From: Progne subis subis
Taxonomy: Eukaryota; Chordata; Aves; Passeriformes; Hirundinidae
Length of the DNA stretch: 64,000 nucleotides
Reading direction: 5' to 3'
Assembly: GCA_022316685.1 (NCBI GenBank)
Contig: JAKJHU010001068.1
Coordinates: 30,675-94,674, forward strand
The notes below the pieces were generated by a model that was not told where the DNA came from, ran no database searches, and saw only the letters and a list, made by a program, of their open reading frames with translations. Position 1 is the stretch's first letter. Each line of letters starts with the position of its first letter. This document shows, in pieces, positions 1-10,794 of the stretch. Position numbers and translations under genes: made by a program.

Positions 1-251
1 AGATGATGTAGTTCAAAGCAGGATTAACAATGAGTTCAGAAAACTTTCTCTTCTTGTTAACTAAGCCAAAGAGATATGGAACAACTTCATATTCCACAGA
101 ATACATACAAATAGAGAAAATGTAATTTACAAATGTAAGTATATAATTAATATCGTTCTATGTGGTTCAAAATTCTCATTAAAAAACAACCATCATTCAT
201 TTCACTGTGTATTAAAGTAACTTCTATGTAACACCAAAAAAAATTAAATAC

Positions 252-377
252 TGTATTTTCAAAATGGTCGTATGCTCTTTGTTCAAGATCTGTTTTCAGA
301 GTTAAAAGCTGGTTTAAATAATCTTGTTCCTTTTCAGCTGTACTCGTCAGCTGTACTTTCAAATCATGGATTTCTTT
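252..377 (-). CDS. SYCP1: SYCP1 internal coiled-coil exon
   Basis: A 126-bp exon of 42 codons, open throughout. A pyrimidine-rich acceptor ending in cag precedes it and a GT donor follows (bases 251-250 on the minus strand). The peptide begins KEIHDLKVQL and continues with a Glu/Leu/Lys-rich heptad pattern ending in LKTDLEQ. This matches the central rod of vertebrate SYCP1, where a near-identical KE-hDLe-QLT block is followed by a DLKTELE block. SYCP1 forms the transverse filaments of the synaptonemal complex and holds homologous chromosomes together in meiotic prophase. The exon starts and ends in phase 0. Transcription runs right to left, so 3' exons lie beyond the left edge. Seen: exon, splice sites and peptide. 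Known: the family. Inferred: orthology. Confidence 0.75.
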
Positions 378-986
378 CTGCAAAAGGAGAAGGAAGAGTT
401 TTGAGTATACATGTGTAAACTATAACTCATGGAGATTATCAGACATGAACTAACAGCACAAGGCTTTCAGAAGAAGCAAACATCCATGGCATGGATTATC
501 CAGACTGTATCTTTATATATCTCTGGTGGAATATGGAAGTGGTGTGAGATAGGGAATTCTGACACCAGTGCTGTACATGTCCCCCTGCTGTGAGTTTAAT
601 TACCTAGTCTGCAAAACTACTAAAATTAGATTCCTTGGACATGATTTTAAATAAAATTTAAAATTACTTCAGACTTCACAAGCTTTTACATTCATCTAAA
701 TAAAAAAAGACTAAATAAACATCAGAGAATTCCAGTTCTATACAACAGAAGAGAAAGGCAATCAGCAGGGCTGTGTCTTCATCTTTAGTACAGCTACTGT
801 AGGAGTGCAAGGGCCAACAGTCAGGCTCCTCTGCACAGGAGGATAGAGGATCTCCTGCTGTCACTGTTACCAGCAGAGCAGTTCAGGCTGTTCACACCCT
901 GCTCTGTGTGCTATTTCTTATGTACTTGCATACAAGCTACGATGTGTAACTTCACTATTTATAAAAACATGCTACTATTGCCCTAC
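378..986 (-). other. SYCP1 intron
   Basis: AT-rich sequence between two candidate SYCP1 exons. No further exon or repeat is recognised in it. Confidence 0.5.
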
Positions 987-1074
987 CTCAGACCTCTCTG
1001 ATTTGGAGAGCATTTTCATTTCTCTCTCTGCAAATTTTCTACAGTAGCCTCAAGATCCTTCTTCAGTAAAAGTC
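987..1074 (-). pseudogene. SYCP1: SYCP1 exon candidate with a broken frame
   Basis: An 88-bp stretch between an AG (1076-1075) and a GT donor (986-985, GAG|GTAGGG). One frame reads LLLKKDLEATVENLQREK and then hits TGA. The last third is open one frame over, as KMLSKSERSE. Position and composition (two Leu, then a Glu/Leu/Gln coil ending just before the KEIHDL exon) fit the SYCP1 segment expected between the exons at 1697-1758 and 252-377. The length is not compatible with phase 0 at both ends. Either the bird sequence has a real indel, or the assembly lost a base in an A run near 1016-1022, or my acceptor is wrong. The acceptor tract is weak. Confidence 0.4.
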
Positions 1075-1696
1075 CTCCAGTTTGCCCATTTGAGAAAATT
1101 AGTGAAACTCAGTTCAGAACACTCAATTCACAGATTATAACAAGCAGACATGGCAAAATGAACACCTGGTTTCCCACTACCTTCACTTTAGTTGACTACA
1201 CTTTCTTGTTAGACTTGTAAATATAAAATCATAATGAAAATAAACTTTTCTTAAGAGTGTCCTTCATATAGCTTAGACTTCTGTGACAGAAAATGGGTCT
1301 GTGTCACAGTACAGTAGGGTTCACAGAGGCCAGAGCTAATTACCTTCCTATAAGTAAGAAAAAAATGGGAAAACTTTATATCCAGAGGGAGTGGCATTTG
1401 AATAGACATGACCGAAGAAGGAAATAGCAAAAAACCTTGACAAGGGAATGCAAAACATGGGAGACAAGAAAAACTGAAAATATGGCAAAGAAGAAAAAAC
1501 AAAACACAGGAGACAAGAAAAACAGTGACAATGAAGAAATTCTTTGAAGAAAACACTGAAACTGTGTGTGAGAAAGTTTAGTAGAAATGTTAAGGTAGGC
1601 TACACAGTGTTTATTTATGGCATTTAAGATACTGACAAAGCAAGAGGAATTTCCTATGAAGGACAAATGTCATGAGATTAAAAATTTAACATTTAC
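1075..1696 (-). other. SYCP1 intron
   Basis: AT-rich sequence between candidate exons. Open frames here are low-complexity Phe/Leu/Ser-rich artefacts of A/T runs. No further exon recognised. Confidence 0.5.
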
Positions 1697-1758
1697 CAGA
1701 GTTTCTGACAGTTCTTCAAGCTGCACTTCTTTGTCACATTTTACTTTAGTCATCTCTT
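1697..1758 (-). CDS. SYCP1: SYCP1 internal coiled-coil exon
   Basis: A 62-bp exon (2 bases plus 20 codons), preceded by tgtag on the minus strand and followed by CTG|GTAAAT. It encodes EMTKVKCDKEVQLEELSETL. The motif EMTK...KEV-LEEL is the SYCP1 rod just upstream of the KEIHDL exon, so order and spacing agree with the gene. It starts in phase 1 and ends in phase 0, which matches the phase-0 start of the exon at 252-377. Upstream exons should lie to the right, but an ERV begins 620 bp away at 2378 and I found no convincing further exon before or after it. Confidence 0.7.
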
Positions 1759-2377
1759 CTACAGTACATGTAATGTAAAATAAATGGAACAGAAATAATT
1801 TTTCATATTTAGCAGGCAATATAAAACATTTACCCTCTGGCAATATCCAGTTCTCAAAACTTGTTGGATTAAGCTCAGAAGCTGTAAAGCCAATTTATGG
1901 CTTTATCTAAACGTAGACTTCCAAAAATGATTAAGAAAGACAATAGCAAATCTGTATTTGAAGAGAAACTAATTATTTAGCTTAAATAAAATTCAGCAGA
2001 GTCTATTATGTTTTCCACAATGATGGAATAAATAAACCATGGACTGTAACCATGGACTGTAAGACCAGAGTATTCTCCGAGTATCGATGTACCTGCATTG
2101 TTCCAAAAAAAAAAATCTGAACTGCTGAAGGTATCACATGGATATGCTGAAAAAGGAAACCAGTTATTCCTAACGTCCAAATGTTTTCTATGGACACATT
2201 CACAGTACTGGTATTTTTTGCAAGTACTCAACACCAAGGTCATGTTTGGTGTGGAATTCTCACGGGTCTCATCTTGCCTCATTCTTGCCAAGAATTAGCA
2301 GTTCACATTTGAACACTTCCCTACAGATGCCCTCAACGTGGATAAAGACATCCAATTACATTTCTCATCTATCAGAT
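1759..2377. other. SYCP1 intron or flank up to the ERV
   Basis: AT-rich sequence with no coding exon I can support. It ends where the left LTR begins. Confidence 0.45.
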
Positions 2378-3004
2378 TGTTATAAACGAGTTCTATTTCA
2401 ATGATCTATGTTTTAGTTACTTAATTGTTAAAATTCCATTAAGGTTATTAATGCTTGTTCTGTTTAAAGAATTTGCCTTATCCCTGTTTTAATATTGATT
2501 AATCATTCTTATTTAGTTCTGTTTGTTAATTAAGAGTTTACTTTGTTACCTGTATATCTCTGCTCCCATTCGTCGGACAGCATCTGAATATGCAAATAAA
2601 AAGAACACTGAAATTCTGGGAACTACTCAAGAGCAAAGGACTCTTAAAGCAGAGAACCAAAGTGGAATCCAGGACTGAAACAGGACCTCTAAACCGGAAC
2701 AAAAGTAAAACTGTTCACCGAGGCAGCTTTATTTGGTCGCTGTGACCTGGCGGGGAGTTCCCCATCACTGGACGACTCCTGGTTAACAAACTGAAAATTA
2801 CTCCCCAGCAAGGGAAAGCCCGCGAGGGGGGGAGTCCCAGCTTCACTGTGAAGCGAAGCTGTTTGTACCTCCTCCTCTTAGTTGCCAAGGGAGTAAGCAG
2901 GGAGCATGCGCAGCTCCTCAAGCTCTCCCCCAGAGCTGGGCTTTCTCATAAAGGCATAAAAAGGAGCAAGTCTCCTGGCCCTTGATTTTTTTCTCCATAA
3001 AATT
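2378..3004 (+). repeat. 5' LTR of the class I ERV
   Basis: Starts TGTTATAAAC, shared with the 3' LTR at 12576. U3 is AT-rich at first and GC-rich later. A TATA-like cataaaaagg lies near 2957. The shared block continues through tatgcaaataaaa (~2590), the gtcccagcttcact block (~2833) and gagcaagtctc. The right boundary is set just before the primer site and is good to a few bases. Confidence 0.85.
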
Positions 3005-3006
3005 TT

Positions 3007-3024
3007 TGGGGACTCGTCCAGGAT
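3007..3024 (+). promoter_or_regulatory. Primer binding site, tRNA-Pro type
   Basis: tggggactcgtccaggat, 2-3 bases after the 5' LTR. It matches the proline-tRNA primer site of gammaretroviruses except for two G-to-A differences. Confidence 0.8.
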
Positions 3025-4338
3025 CTGGCCATGCCTGAAGAGGGACCGAGGACGGGACGGCCGCTCACCCTTCGGACCTCCGGGACAGCTGGCCAAGCGG
3101 GAGCAGCCTGGGACCGGCAACGAGGAGGAGCGCCGGAGGGTGAGCATTCCGGCGGCGGGTAAAGGAGACATGCGAGTGGGAGTGTGAGAGAGTCGGGGGC
3201 TGGCAAGTTGGACCCCGGAACTGAGTGTGGACCCCTCAGTAGCACGGTTTCAGACCTCCGCAAGGGGCCAGCTGGGAAAAGGGGGAAGCGAAAGAAACTA
3301 ATGAGTGAGGCATCTCCTTAGGGGCAGAAAGACCCCTGCCCTGGACGTGCAGGGGAAAACAGAGTGTGAGTGGCACACATTAGGGGCAGGTCCCCCCTCT
3401 TAAGGGCTAGAGTAGCCTAGGAGGGGTTAGAATCCCTGGAGGCGCGGGAACACCATACCAGGGTTGACGGGGTGTCCCCAGACACTGCGGGTGCTGAGAG
3501 CTCATGAGAGTCCCTACTTCCCAGGACTGAGCCAGACACACTGGAGAGGGTGTGCTGCCACGGTCTAAGGGAGGAGGCCGTAAACCCATAGCCCGAGGAC
3601 ACCGGGGTGGGGAGTCAATGCTAGAGGCAAGGCAGGGCATCCTGCACACACACACTCATCCCTCTTGCCGAGGCTGCTTCGCTGGGGAGAAGTAGTCAAG
3701 CCAGTCCTGGTGGAAGGCAAAGGGGTCGGGCCCTGCTCGGGTTGATCCTTGGAAACAAGGAAGGGATATCCCCCCAGGTAACCCGTGCGGAGTCTTGACC
3801 TCTTACCTCCTGTTTCAAAAAGTGAAGAGGGGAACGGTACTAGTGACAGGGCAGTCTAGTCCGGGGTTCAGACTGAAGGTGTCCGGCCCGGCGGGGGCTA
3901 AGGCGTGGGAAGGTCCTGAGGCCCGGAAGGGGATGCCAGTACTAGGGACCCTGTCGTGCGCCGCAAAGCGTGTCCAGAGTCTCAGGGGTGAGGCAAGGCG
4001 TGGGGGTACATAGGAGGTGAGGTCATTAGGACCCACCTCAAGGAGTCAGAGGAGAGTCTGAGCCCCTGGTGTAAGTAAAGTGTGAGCGTCCAAGAAAGTG
4101 AAGAAGGTTGGGGAAAGTGAGTAGAAGGAGAGAGAGTTTGTTCCCTAATGAAAGCAAAAGTGCAGGAAAGAGTAGAAAAGCATAAAGTTTAGAAGTTTTA
4201 TGTTGAAGTGTTCAGGAATTAAGTCAAGAGATTTGAAGTAAAGGGAGAAAAGCTGAAGAATTTTTTTTGCTTAAAAAAACCTGTGTTGCCCGTCAGTAGA
4301 AGTCATTCTTTGAAATTTTAATTTTCAGTCTAAATAAA
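3025..4338 (+). other. ERV leader, untranslated
   Basis: About 1.3 kb of GC-rich leader between primer site and gag start. It would hold the packaging signal and splice donor; neither is identified with confidence. ORFs here on both strands are short and unconvincing. Confidence 0.6.
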
Positions 4339-6275
4339 ATGGGACAATGTACTAGTAAGAAGAAGAAATCCCAAAAGGAGAATAACAAAGTGAAGAGTAT
4401 TCCACCTGGTAGTCTCTAAGAACAACTTTTAGCTAAATGGGATTCTTTAGAAGCCACAAAAGGACTAGATCAGGTTAAAATGGTGTTTTATTGCACAGAA
4501 GTCTGGCCAAAATTAAAATTACCAGGAGAGTGGCCATGCTTTGGAACACATGATGAGTGGATGTGCTATCAGTTAAATCAGTACCTAAGAACTCAGGAAG
4601 ATCCAGACGTAAATCAGTTAGCTTATGCTGCTTGTTGGCAAAAGAGAGCCACGAGTAAAGAGAATATAAAAGTCTGCAAATTAAAAGAAAAAGTGTGAAA
4701 GAAAGGAACAGAAAGAGGAAAGAACAGAAACTAATCAAAGATGGGACCCTTTAGACCATTTACCCCCTCCAATTTATCCAGAGGTGCCCCAAGTCCCTCA
4801 AAATCCTGTCCCAGTTCCCCTACTAACTTCCCCGAGTCAAACTCAAACTCCTTCAGAACCCTCTCCTCGTCTTCCCCCAGTGGTTCCATCATCACCCCTC
4901 CTTAACACCTCTCCTCCCCCGTCCTTAGTACCTTCTCCCCCTTCTCTCCCAACAGCCCCTTTGCCACCTCCTTCCAATAGTCAATGTTCTTTAGCCCCAG
5001 TTATAACCCCTTCAGTTTCCCAAAACACAACCTCTTCCCTAGCCCCCCTTCCTCCCACAGTACCATCCTCTGCTTCTCCCCCTACAGATTTTACTACCTC
5101 CCCCTCACCTACAGTAATTCCCCTGCCACCCCCTAATTGGGAGTTAACCAAAACCCCTACAGACTCCTGTGAGTCATCCCCTTCTCCTGGATATCCCCAG
5201 GAATTCCTAACCCAGCCAGTGTTATCAGTTAATAATGTAAGTGAAGGACCCTATTGTAACACAAGGTCAAAAGCCTTAAAGCCAGAAAGACTTTTTCCCC
5301 TCAGGGAAGTGCCTATGGGAGGAGTGATTGGAGGAGTGGGATTTGTAAATGCCCCATTAACAGCCTCTGAAGTAAGAGGATTTAAGAAAGAGCTAGGAAA
5401 TTTAGTTGAAGATCCCATAGGTATTGCCACAAAGTTAGACCAATTTCTTGGACCCAATGTTTATCCATGGGGAGAGTTGAATTCTATATTAAACATCTTG
5501 TTCTCCCCTGAGGAAATACAAATGATCAGAACAGCAAGTATCAGAATCTGGGAAAGGGAAAATAGGTTGGGGCCACCTGGAGTTCATAAATCACCGATAG
5601 CTGACCCAGGGTGGGACCGAAATCAAGAAGAAGAAAGACAAAATATGAGAGACTATAGGTCCTTGATAGTAAGAGGCATAAGAGAATCTGTCCCCAGAGG
5701 GAATAATACTAAATTAGCTTTTGATGGGTCCCAAGAAAAAGATGAGATTCCTGCCACTTGGCTAAATCGATTAAAAAGAAATTTTCAATTATATTTCAAG
5801 CATAGACCCTGATAGTCCTGAGGGACAAGTAATTCTAAAAGTGCAGTTTGTAACAAAGTCATGGCCAGATATATGGAGAAAATTAGAAAAACTTGAAGAT
5901 TGGCAGGAGAAAAGTATTAATGAATTATTAAAATAAGCTTTAAAGGTTTACCTGAGGAGAGAAGAAGAAAAAGCTAGATCCAAGCCTCGCATTATGGTAG
6001 CTGTAGCAAGAGAAAGTACTAGAGTAGCAGAAAACCAGAGAAACTCCTCCTCGAAATCTAGTGAGGGAGGACCAAGACCCTCATTTAAAGAACCAAAGTC
6101 ACCCATAGTACCACCGTGGGTAAATTTGAAAAGAAGTAACCCAGGAGAGAATAGAACTTGTTATTACTGTGGTGAAATAGGGCATTTAAAAAGGGACTGT
6201 AAGAAATTATCACTTGATGAAGCTATTGTAAGGGAGCAAGATGCCCTGGAGAGGGTGTTGAAAGGGAAGGATTAG
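4339..6275 (+). pseudogene. gag pseudogene (matrix, proline-rich, capsid, nucleocapsid)
   Basis: Starts at ATG 4339 with MGQC, a myristoylation-type N-terminus, then a basic stretch. An in-frame TAA at 4417-4419 breaks the matrix region, which resumes in the same frame to TGA 4696-4698. After a frameshift, 4763-5812 carries a PPIY late-domain motif (4766-4777), a very Pro-rich linker, then capsid. Another frameshift near 5795 and a TAA at 5934-5936 break the capsid C-terminus. The nucleocapsid has one zinc knuckle (CYYCGEIGHLKRDC, 6159-6200). The TAG at 6273-6275 ends gag in the same frame as protease and looks like the normal readthrough stop rather than damage. Gag would form the virus core; this copy cannot as it stands. 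Confidence 0.9.
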
Positions 6276-6679
6276 GGGTGTCAGAGGCTCTATAAAATAG
6301 GGGACCCAATGGAACAACAAGATGAGCCTCTAGTAAATTTTGATGCGGGGCCCCAAAGTGAAGAATATGAATTCTTAGTGGACACAGGGGCTGATAGGTC
6401 GAGTTTAAGGAAATTACAACAGGGGTAACAATTGTGACAAAAACTTGTGAAGTGTTAGGGGCTGAAGGGAGGCCCTTTCGAGCATTAATAATTGAAGGAG
6501 TAGAGATTAAAGGGAACTCAAAGCATTGTGTAGCTGATTTTCTTTATTTACCACATACAGAAACCAATTTACTAGGCAAAGACTTACAAATGCAGCTCGG
6601 GGTAGGAGTTATTCCCAAAAGATGGAAAAATGGTTGTGCATATCATGAAACTGACCCAAGGGAGATATACAAGAAATAA
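6276..6679 (+). pseudogene. Aspartic protease pseudogene (5' end of pol)
   Basis: In frame with gag directly after TAG 6273-6275. The active site FLVDTGADRSSL has its Asp at 6381. The frame stops at TAA 6426-6428; the rest, with NLLGKDLQMQLG near the C-terminal helix, continues one frame over from about 6434 to TAA 6677-6679. The retroviral aspartic protease matures Gag and Pol. The catalytic triplet survives but the coding frame does not. Confidence 0.85.
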
Positions 6680-6687
6680 ATCCAGAA

Positions 6688-8012
6688 GTGTGGGTTACAG
6701 AGGGAAAATATGGGTATTTAGATATCCCTCTCATTAAGATAGAAATGCAAAAGGATACCCCCGCCATCAGAGTCAAGCAATACCCAATGTCACCAGAAGG
6801 AAAGAAAGGGCTAGCTTCAGTAACTGAGCATCTTTTAAAAGAAAATATTCTAGAACCCTGTATGTCCCCTCATAACACCCCTATATTAGCCATAAAGAAA
6901 GATGAGGGAAAGTTTAGATTAGTCCAGGATTTGAGAGAATAAATAAAAGAACTATTGCTCGACAACCAGTAGTACCTAACCCCTATACCTTGCTGAGTAG
7001 AATTCCAAGAGAGCATACCTGGTTCACAGTGATAGACTTAAAGGATGCTTTTTGGGCATGTCCCCGAGCAGAAGAGTGTAGGGATTGGTTCGCCTTTGAA
7101 TGGGAACATCCAGACAGGGGAAGGAAACAACAGCTAAGGTGGACCCGGTTACCACAGGGATATACAGGAATCGCCAAATATCTTCGGACAAGCCCTAGAG
7201 ACATTATTAGAACAGTTTAGTTCCAAAGAAGGAGTTCAAATTTTGCAATACGTGGATGATTTATTAATATCAGGGGAGACAGAGAAAGAAGTTAAAGATG
7301 TAAGTATACAATTTTAAACTTTTTTGGAGAAAAGGGGTTAAAAGTATCTCAAAGTAAACTACAGTTTGTGGAAACTGAGGACACTTATTTAGGACACATA
7401 ATTGGAAAGGGTAGTAAAAGGTTAAGCCCCGCAAGAATTTCAGGAATAGTGTCTATATCACCTCCAAAAACTAAGAGAGACATAAGGAAACTTCTAGGCC
7501 TGTTCAGATACTGCAAGCACTGGATAGATAAGTACACTCAAGGGGTCAAATTTCTTTAGGATAAATTACTAGACCAGGAACCAATGAATTGGACAGAGAG
7601 TGACGAGAAGCAGCTACAAGATCTAAAAGAGAAATTATCCTCAGCACCAGTTTTAAGCTTACCAGATCTTAAAAAGGAGTTTGATTTGTTTGTAAACACT
7701 GAGGAAGGGAAAGCATATGGAGTTTTAACCCAAGAATGGGGAGGATACCAAAAACCTATGGCATTTCTATCAAAACTACTAGATCCAGTGGCCAGGGGAT
7801 GGCCAGCTTGTCTCCAAGCAGTCTCAGCTGCAACTATTTTGATAGAAGAGGCTCAAAAGTTAATATTACAGGGAAAGATAAAGATACATACTCCACATGA
7901 TTTGAAAACCATTTTAAGCCAAAGAGCTCAAAAGTGGCTCACAGATTCTAGAATCCTAAAATACAAAATTATACTGATAAATACAGATAACCTAAGCTGC
8001 AGAAAAATTTGA
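6688..8012 (+). pseudogene. Reverse transcriptase pseudogene
   Basis: Fragments in shifting frames: 6688-6942 (N-terminal fingers, ending LVQDLRE), about 6940-7220 (DLKDAF motif A and LPQG), 7168-7317 (YVDD catalytic motif at 7249-7260), then 7368-7559 (thumb, TYLGHIIG) and 7584-8012 (connection). The last two share a frame and are split by TAG 7557-7559. Breaks are frameshifts near 6938, 7165 and 7320, plus the TAG. Motif order and spacing are those of a gammaretroviral RT. Both aspartates of YVDD are present. Confidence 0.88.
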
Positions 8013-8073
8013 GGATGCTCAGCAAACTCTGGTGAGCCCACTGAAGAGATAGAACACCATTGCCTAGAACTCA

Positions 8074-8904
8074 TTGATATGCATGACAAAAGTGACAGAA
8101 GATCTAGAAGACATACCCCTTCCATATGGGAGAGTGTTGTTCACAGATGGGTCATCCCGAGTGGTGGAAGGGAAAAGAACATCCAGTTACTCTGTGGTTG
8201 AGGGAGAGAAAATGGAAGTCTTAGAAAAGGGAAAGTTACCAAGTAATTGGTCAGCGCAGTGCTTTGAAATATATGCACTAAAGAGAGGGCTAGACTTACT
8301 TAAAGATGACCGAGGGACCATTTACACAAACTCTAGATATGCCTTTGGTATTGTGCAAACTTTTGGGAAGATTTGGGAAGGATGGGGATATTTAAATTCA
8401 GAAGGGAAAGACTTAATACCCACAGAATCAATAAAGTCAGTGTTAAAATCTTTACCAAAACCAGTAGAAATTGCAGTAGTCCACATAAAAGGGCATCAAA
8501 AGGGAAATATGCCTGAGATAAGGGGAAACCAGTTAGCTGATAAAACAGCCAGAGAAGCAGCTTTAGAACCAGGAGAACCAGTAAAAATCCTTAGATTTGA
8601 GAAAATACCAAGAAAAGAAGAAGAAGGGATAGAGCAGGTGTTTAGTGAAAAAGAGCAGAAAGCAATAAAAGAATTAGGATTACACCAGGGGGAACATGGA
8701 GTATGGTTAACAGCTGACGGACGGAAATTCTTGAATAAAGCCCTCGCCCGAAAAATACTTACAGAAATACATAATTTAACCCACTGGGGAACCCAGGGAT
8801 TATGTGACCATTTCCTAAGGGAAAACCTATGTATTGGAGTACACGAATTAGCAAAAGCAGTTACTCAAGGATGTATAATATGTCAGAAAATAAATCAAAA
8901 ATGA
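8074..8904 (+). pseudogene. RNase H and N-terminal integrase pseudogene
   Basis: One open frame of 276 codons, entered by frameshift from RT near 8010. RNase H shows LFTDGSS (first Asp) and GNQLADKTARE near its end. The codon that normally gives Asp in the YTDS motif is AAC (Asn, 8329-8331), which would impair catalysis. The integrase zinc-binding domain follows: H-x3-H in HNLTHWG and C-x2-C in CIICQK. The frame ends at TGA 8902-8904, and the integrase core continues in another frame. Confidence 0.85.
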
Positions 8905-9818
8905 TGAGGAAGACTGAGCCTGGAGGGAGGGAGTTAGCCTTAAGGCCCTTCCAGAACGTGCAAATTGATTTTACTGAGATGCCCCCTATTCAAGGTTACA
9001 AACACTTGCTAGTGATCATAGATCACCTTACCCATTGGGTAGAGGCATTCTGTACAAAAAGGAAAACAGCAGAAGTAGTAACAAAAATCGTATTAGAAGA
9101 TACCCTCCCTCAGTATGGGCTGATAAATAATATTGATTCAGACAGAGGGCCACATTTCACAGCACAAATTCTACAACAGGTAACATAAGCCTTAGGGATA
9201 AAGTGGAGGTTACACACCTCATGGCATCCCCAAAGCTCAGGCAGAGTAGAAAGGATGAACAAGACCATTAAAAATGTACTGACTAACCTAATAGCAGAAA
9301 CTCAACTAAATTGGCTTAAATGCTTACCCCTAGCATTATTACGAATCAGAACACAGCCACAAGCAGATCTAGGAGTGTCACCATATGAAATGTTATTTGG
9401 GCTTCCCTTTTTGTTATCTCCTTATAGTTCTAAAGGCTGCTTGGAAGGAGAGGAAGTCACTAGAAAATATCTAAAAACCATTGGACAAACCCTAGAAAAT
9501 CTCAGAAAGAAAGGCTATCTTCCTCAAACTTCCCCTTTGGATACAAACGTGCATAATATCAATCCTGGAGATTGGGTATTGGTCAAAACGTGGACTAATA
9601 TCCCGTTGACCCCGAAGTTTGAAGGTCCCTACCAAGTACTGTTAACAACTCACACAGCAGTGCGCACTAAAGAAAAAGGATGGACCCACATCACCAGAGT
9701 TAAAGGGCCAGTACCCCCTCCTGGAGAGTACCCGAGTTCAGCACCCTCACCGGATGAAACCGAGTGGACAGTAACACCACACCTGAAAGACTTGAAATTA
9801 ACCTTTAAAAAGAAATAA
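8829..9818 (+). pseudogene. Integrase pseudogene (core and C-terminal domain)
   Basis: The frame from about 8905 carries the DDE core: Asp in VQIDFTEMP, Asp in NIDSDRGPHF, and Glu in SGRVERMNK. It is split by TAA 9186-9188 between the second Asp and the Glu. The frame then runs to 9818 with a Trp-rich C-terminal domain (GDWVLVKTW). Integrase inserts proviral DNA into the host genome. The catalytic residues are visible but separated by the stop. Confidence 0.87.
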
Positions 9819-9851
9819 GAGATAACAGAGACTGTGAAAACCTTTGTCGGT

Positions 9852-10220
9852 TGTCACCCTAGTTTTTCTGAGTTTTTTAAAGCCTTTCGATTGTTACTAA
9901 AATGGAGTCAGACCTTTTAAATACTGTACAATATAAGGAGCAGTTTCCGCCTTTTTCTCACACATGTAACATAAACAAATCCTTTGTTTTTCATTCTCTG
10001 TTCTTTGTTCGCATATTTCTAACCTGAAAACAATTGTAACTGACAGCTGGTCTGGCTATTTGGCTGAGGGGTGAAAACTCCAGAAGCCAATCTACAGCCA
10101 GACCCACAAATGTATAAAAAGTAAATAAACAGGCAGAGGGTTCTCGGCCTTGGCTCTCTCGGAGGAACAACTCTGCCCTGCGAAATTTCTCGTCCCGTGT
10201 GATTGCTTTGCATATCCCCA
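9852..10220 (+). mobile_element. Solo LTR nested between pol and env
   Basis: A 369-bp element, TGTCACCC...TCCCCA, clearly homologous over its whole length to the solo LTR at 46266-46640. It contains a TATA box (tgtataaaaag, ~10110) and an AATAAA (~10124). It is unrelated to the LTRs of the host provirus. No target duplication is visible. Confidence 0.85.
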
Positions 10221-10263
10221 TCACAGTCAGTTGCCTCTCCCATAATCAACGGACTCAGAAAAA

Positions 10264-10276
10264 GGGGGGGGGGGGG
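10264..10276 (+). repeat. Poly-G run
   Basis: 13 consecutive G preceded by A5, inside the ERV just after the nested LTR. Its length is prone to assembly error. Confidence 0.7.
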
Positions 10277-10314
10277 CAAAATAAGGTTTAATTTGTGTAA
10301 ACCTAAGTCAGTTT

Positions 10315-10612
10315 TTGTAAGTAGCAATTTAGATAAGTTTCAGTAATAGATATATTAGAAAAGTATGAAGTTTTTTAATGTTAATTTTTAAGGATTGTTT
10401 AAGTTTTATAAGTAGCAATTTAAATAAGTTTAAGTAACAGATATATTAGAAAAGTAAAAGGGTTTTTTTATTAATTTTAAATATTGTTTAAGTTCTATAA
10501 GTAGTGATTTAAATAAGTTTAAGTTTTCTTATATGTTAATTTTAAAAGTTGTTTAAGTTCTATAAGTAAGCAATTTGAACAAGTTCAAGTAATAAGATAA
10601 ATTAAAAGAGTA
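10315..10612 (+). repeat. AT-rich ~90-bp tandem repeat inside the ERV
   Basis: Four degenerate copies of a unit containing ataagtagcaatttaaataa, starting near 10317, 10408, 10497 and 10561. It lies in the pol-env gap. No coding content. Confidence 0.7.
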
Positions 10613-10794
10613 TAAGTTTTTTTAGGGGGAAAAAAAAAAAAGTGAATCTCCTACAGAACATTCTCTAAAGGCAACTAAATTAATAGGCAAGGGAAGTGGA
10701 AGCATGTAAGTGGGTTCTTTAGGAGACCTCTCCACTCCAAGAGGCAAGGCCGGGTGGAGCAAGAGATCCAGGAAGGACAGCCCATACCGGACTC

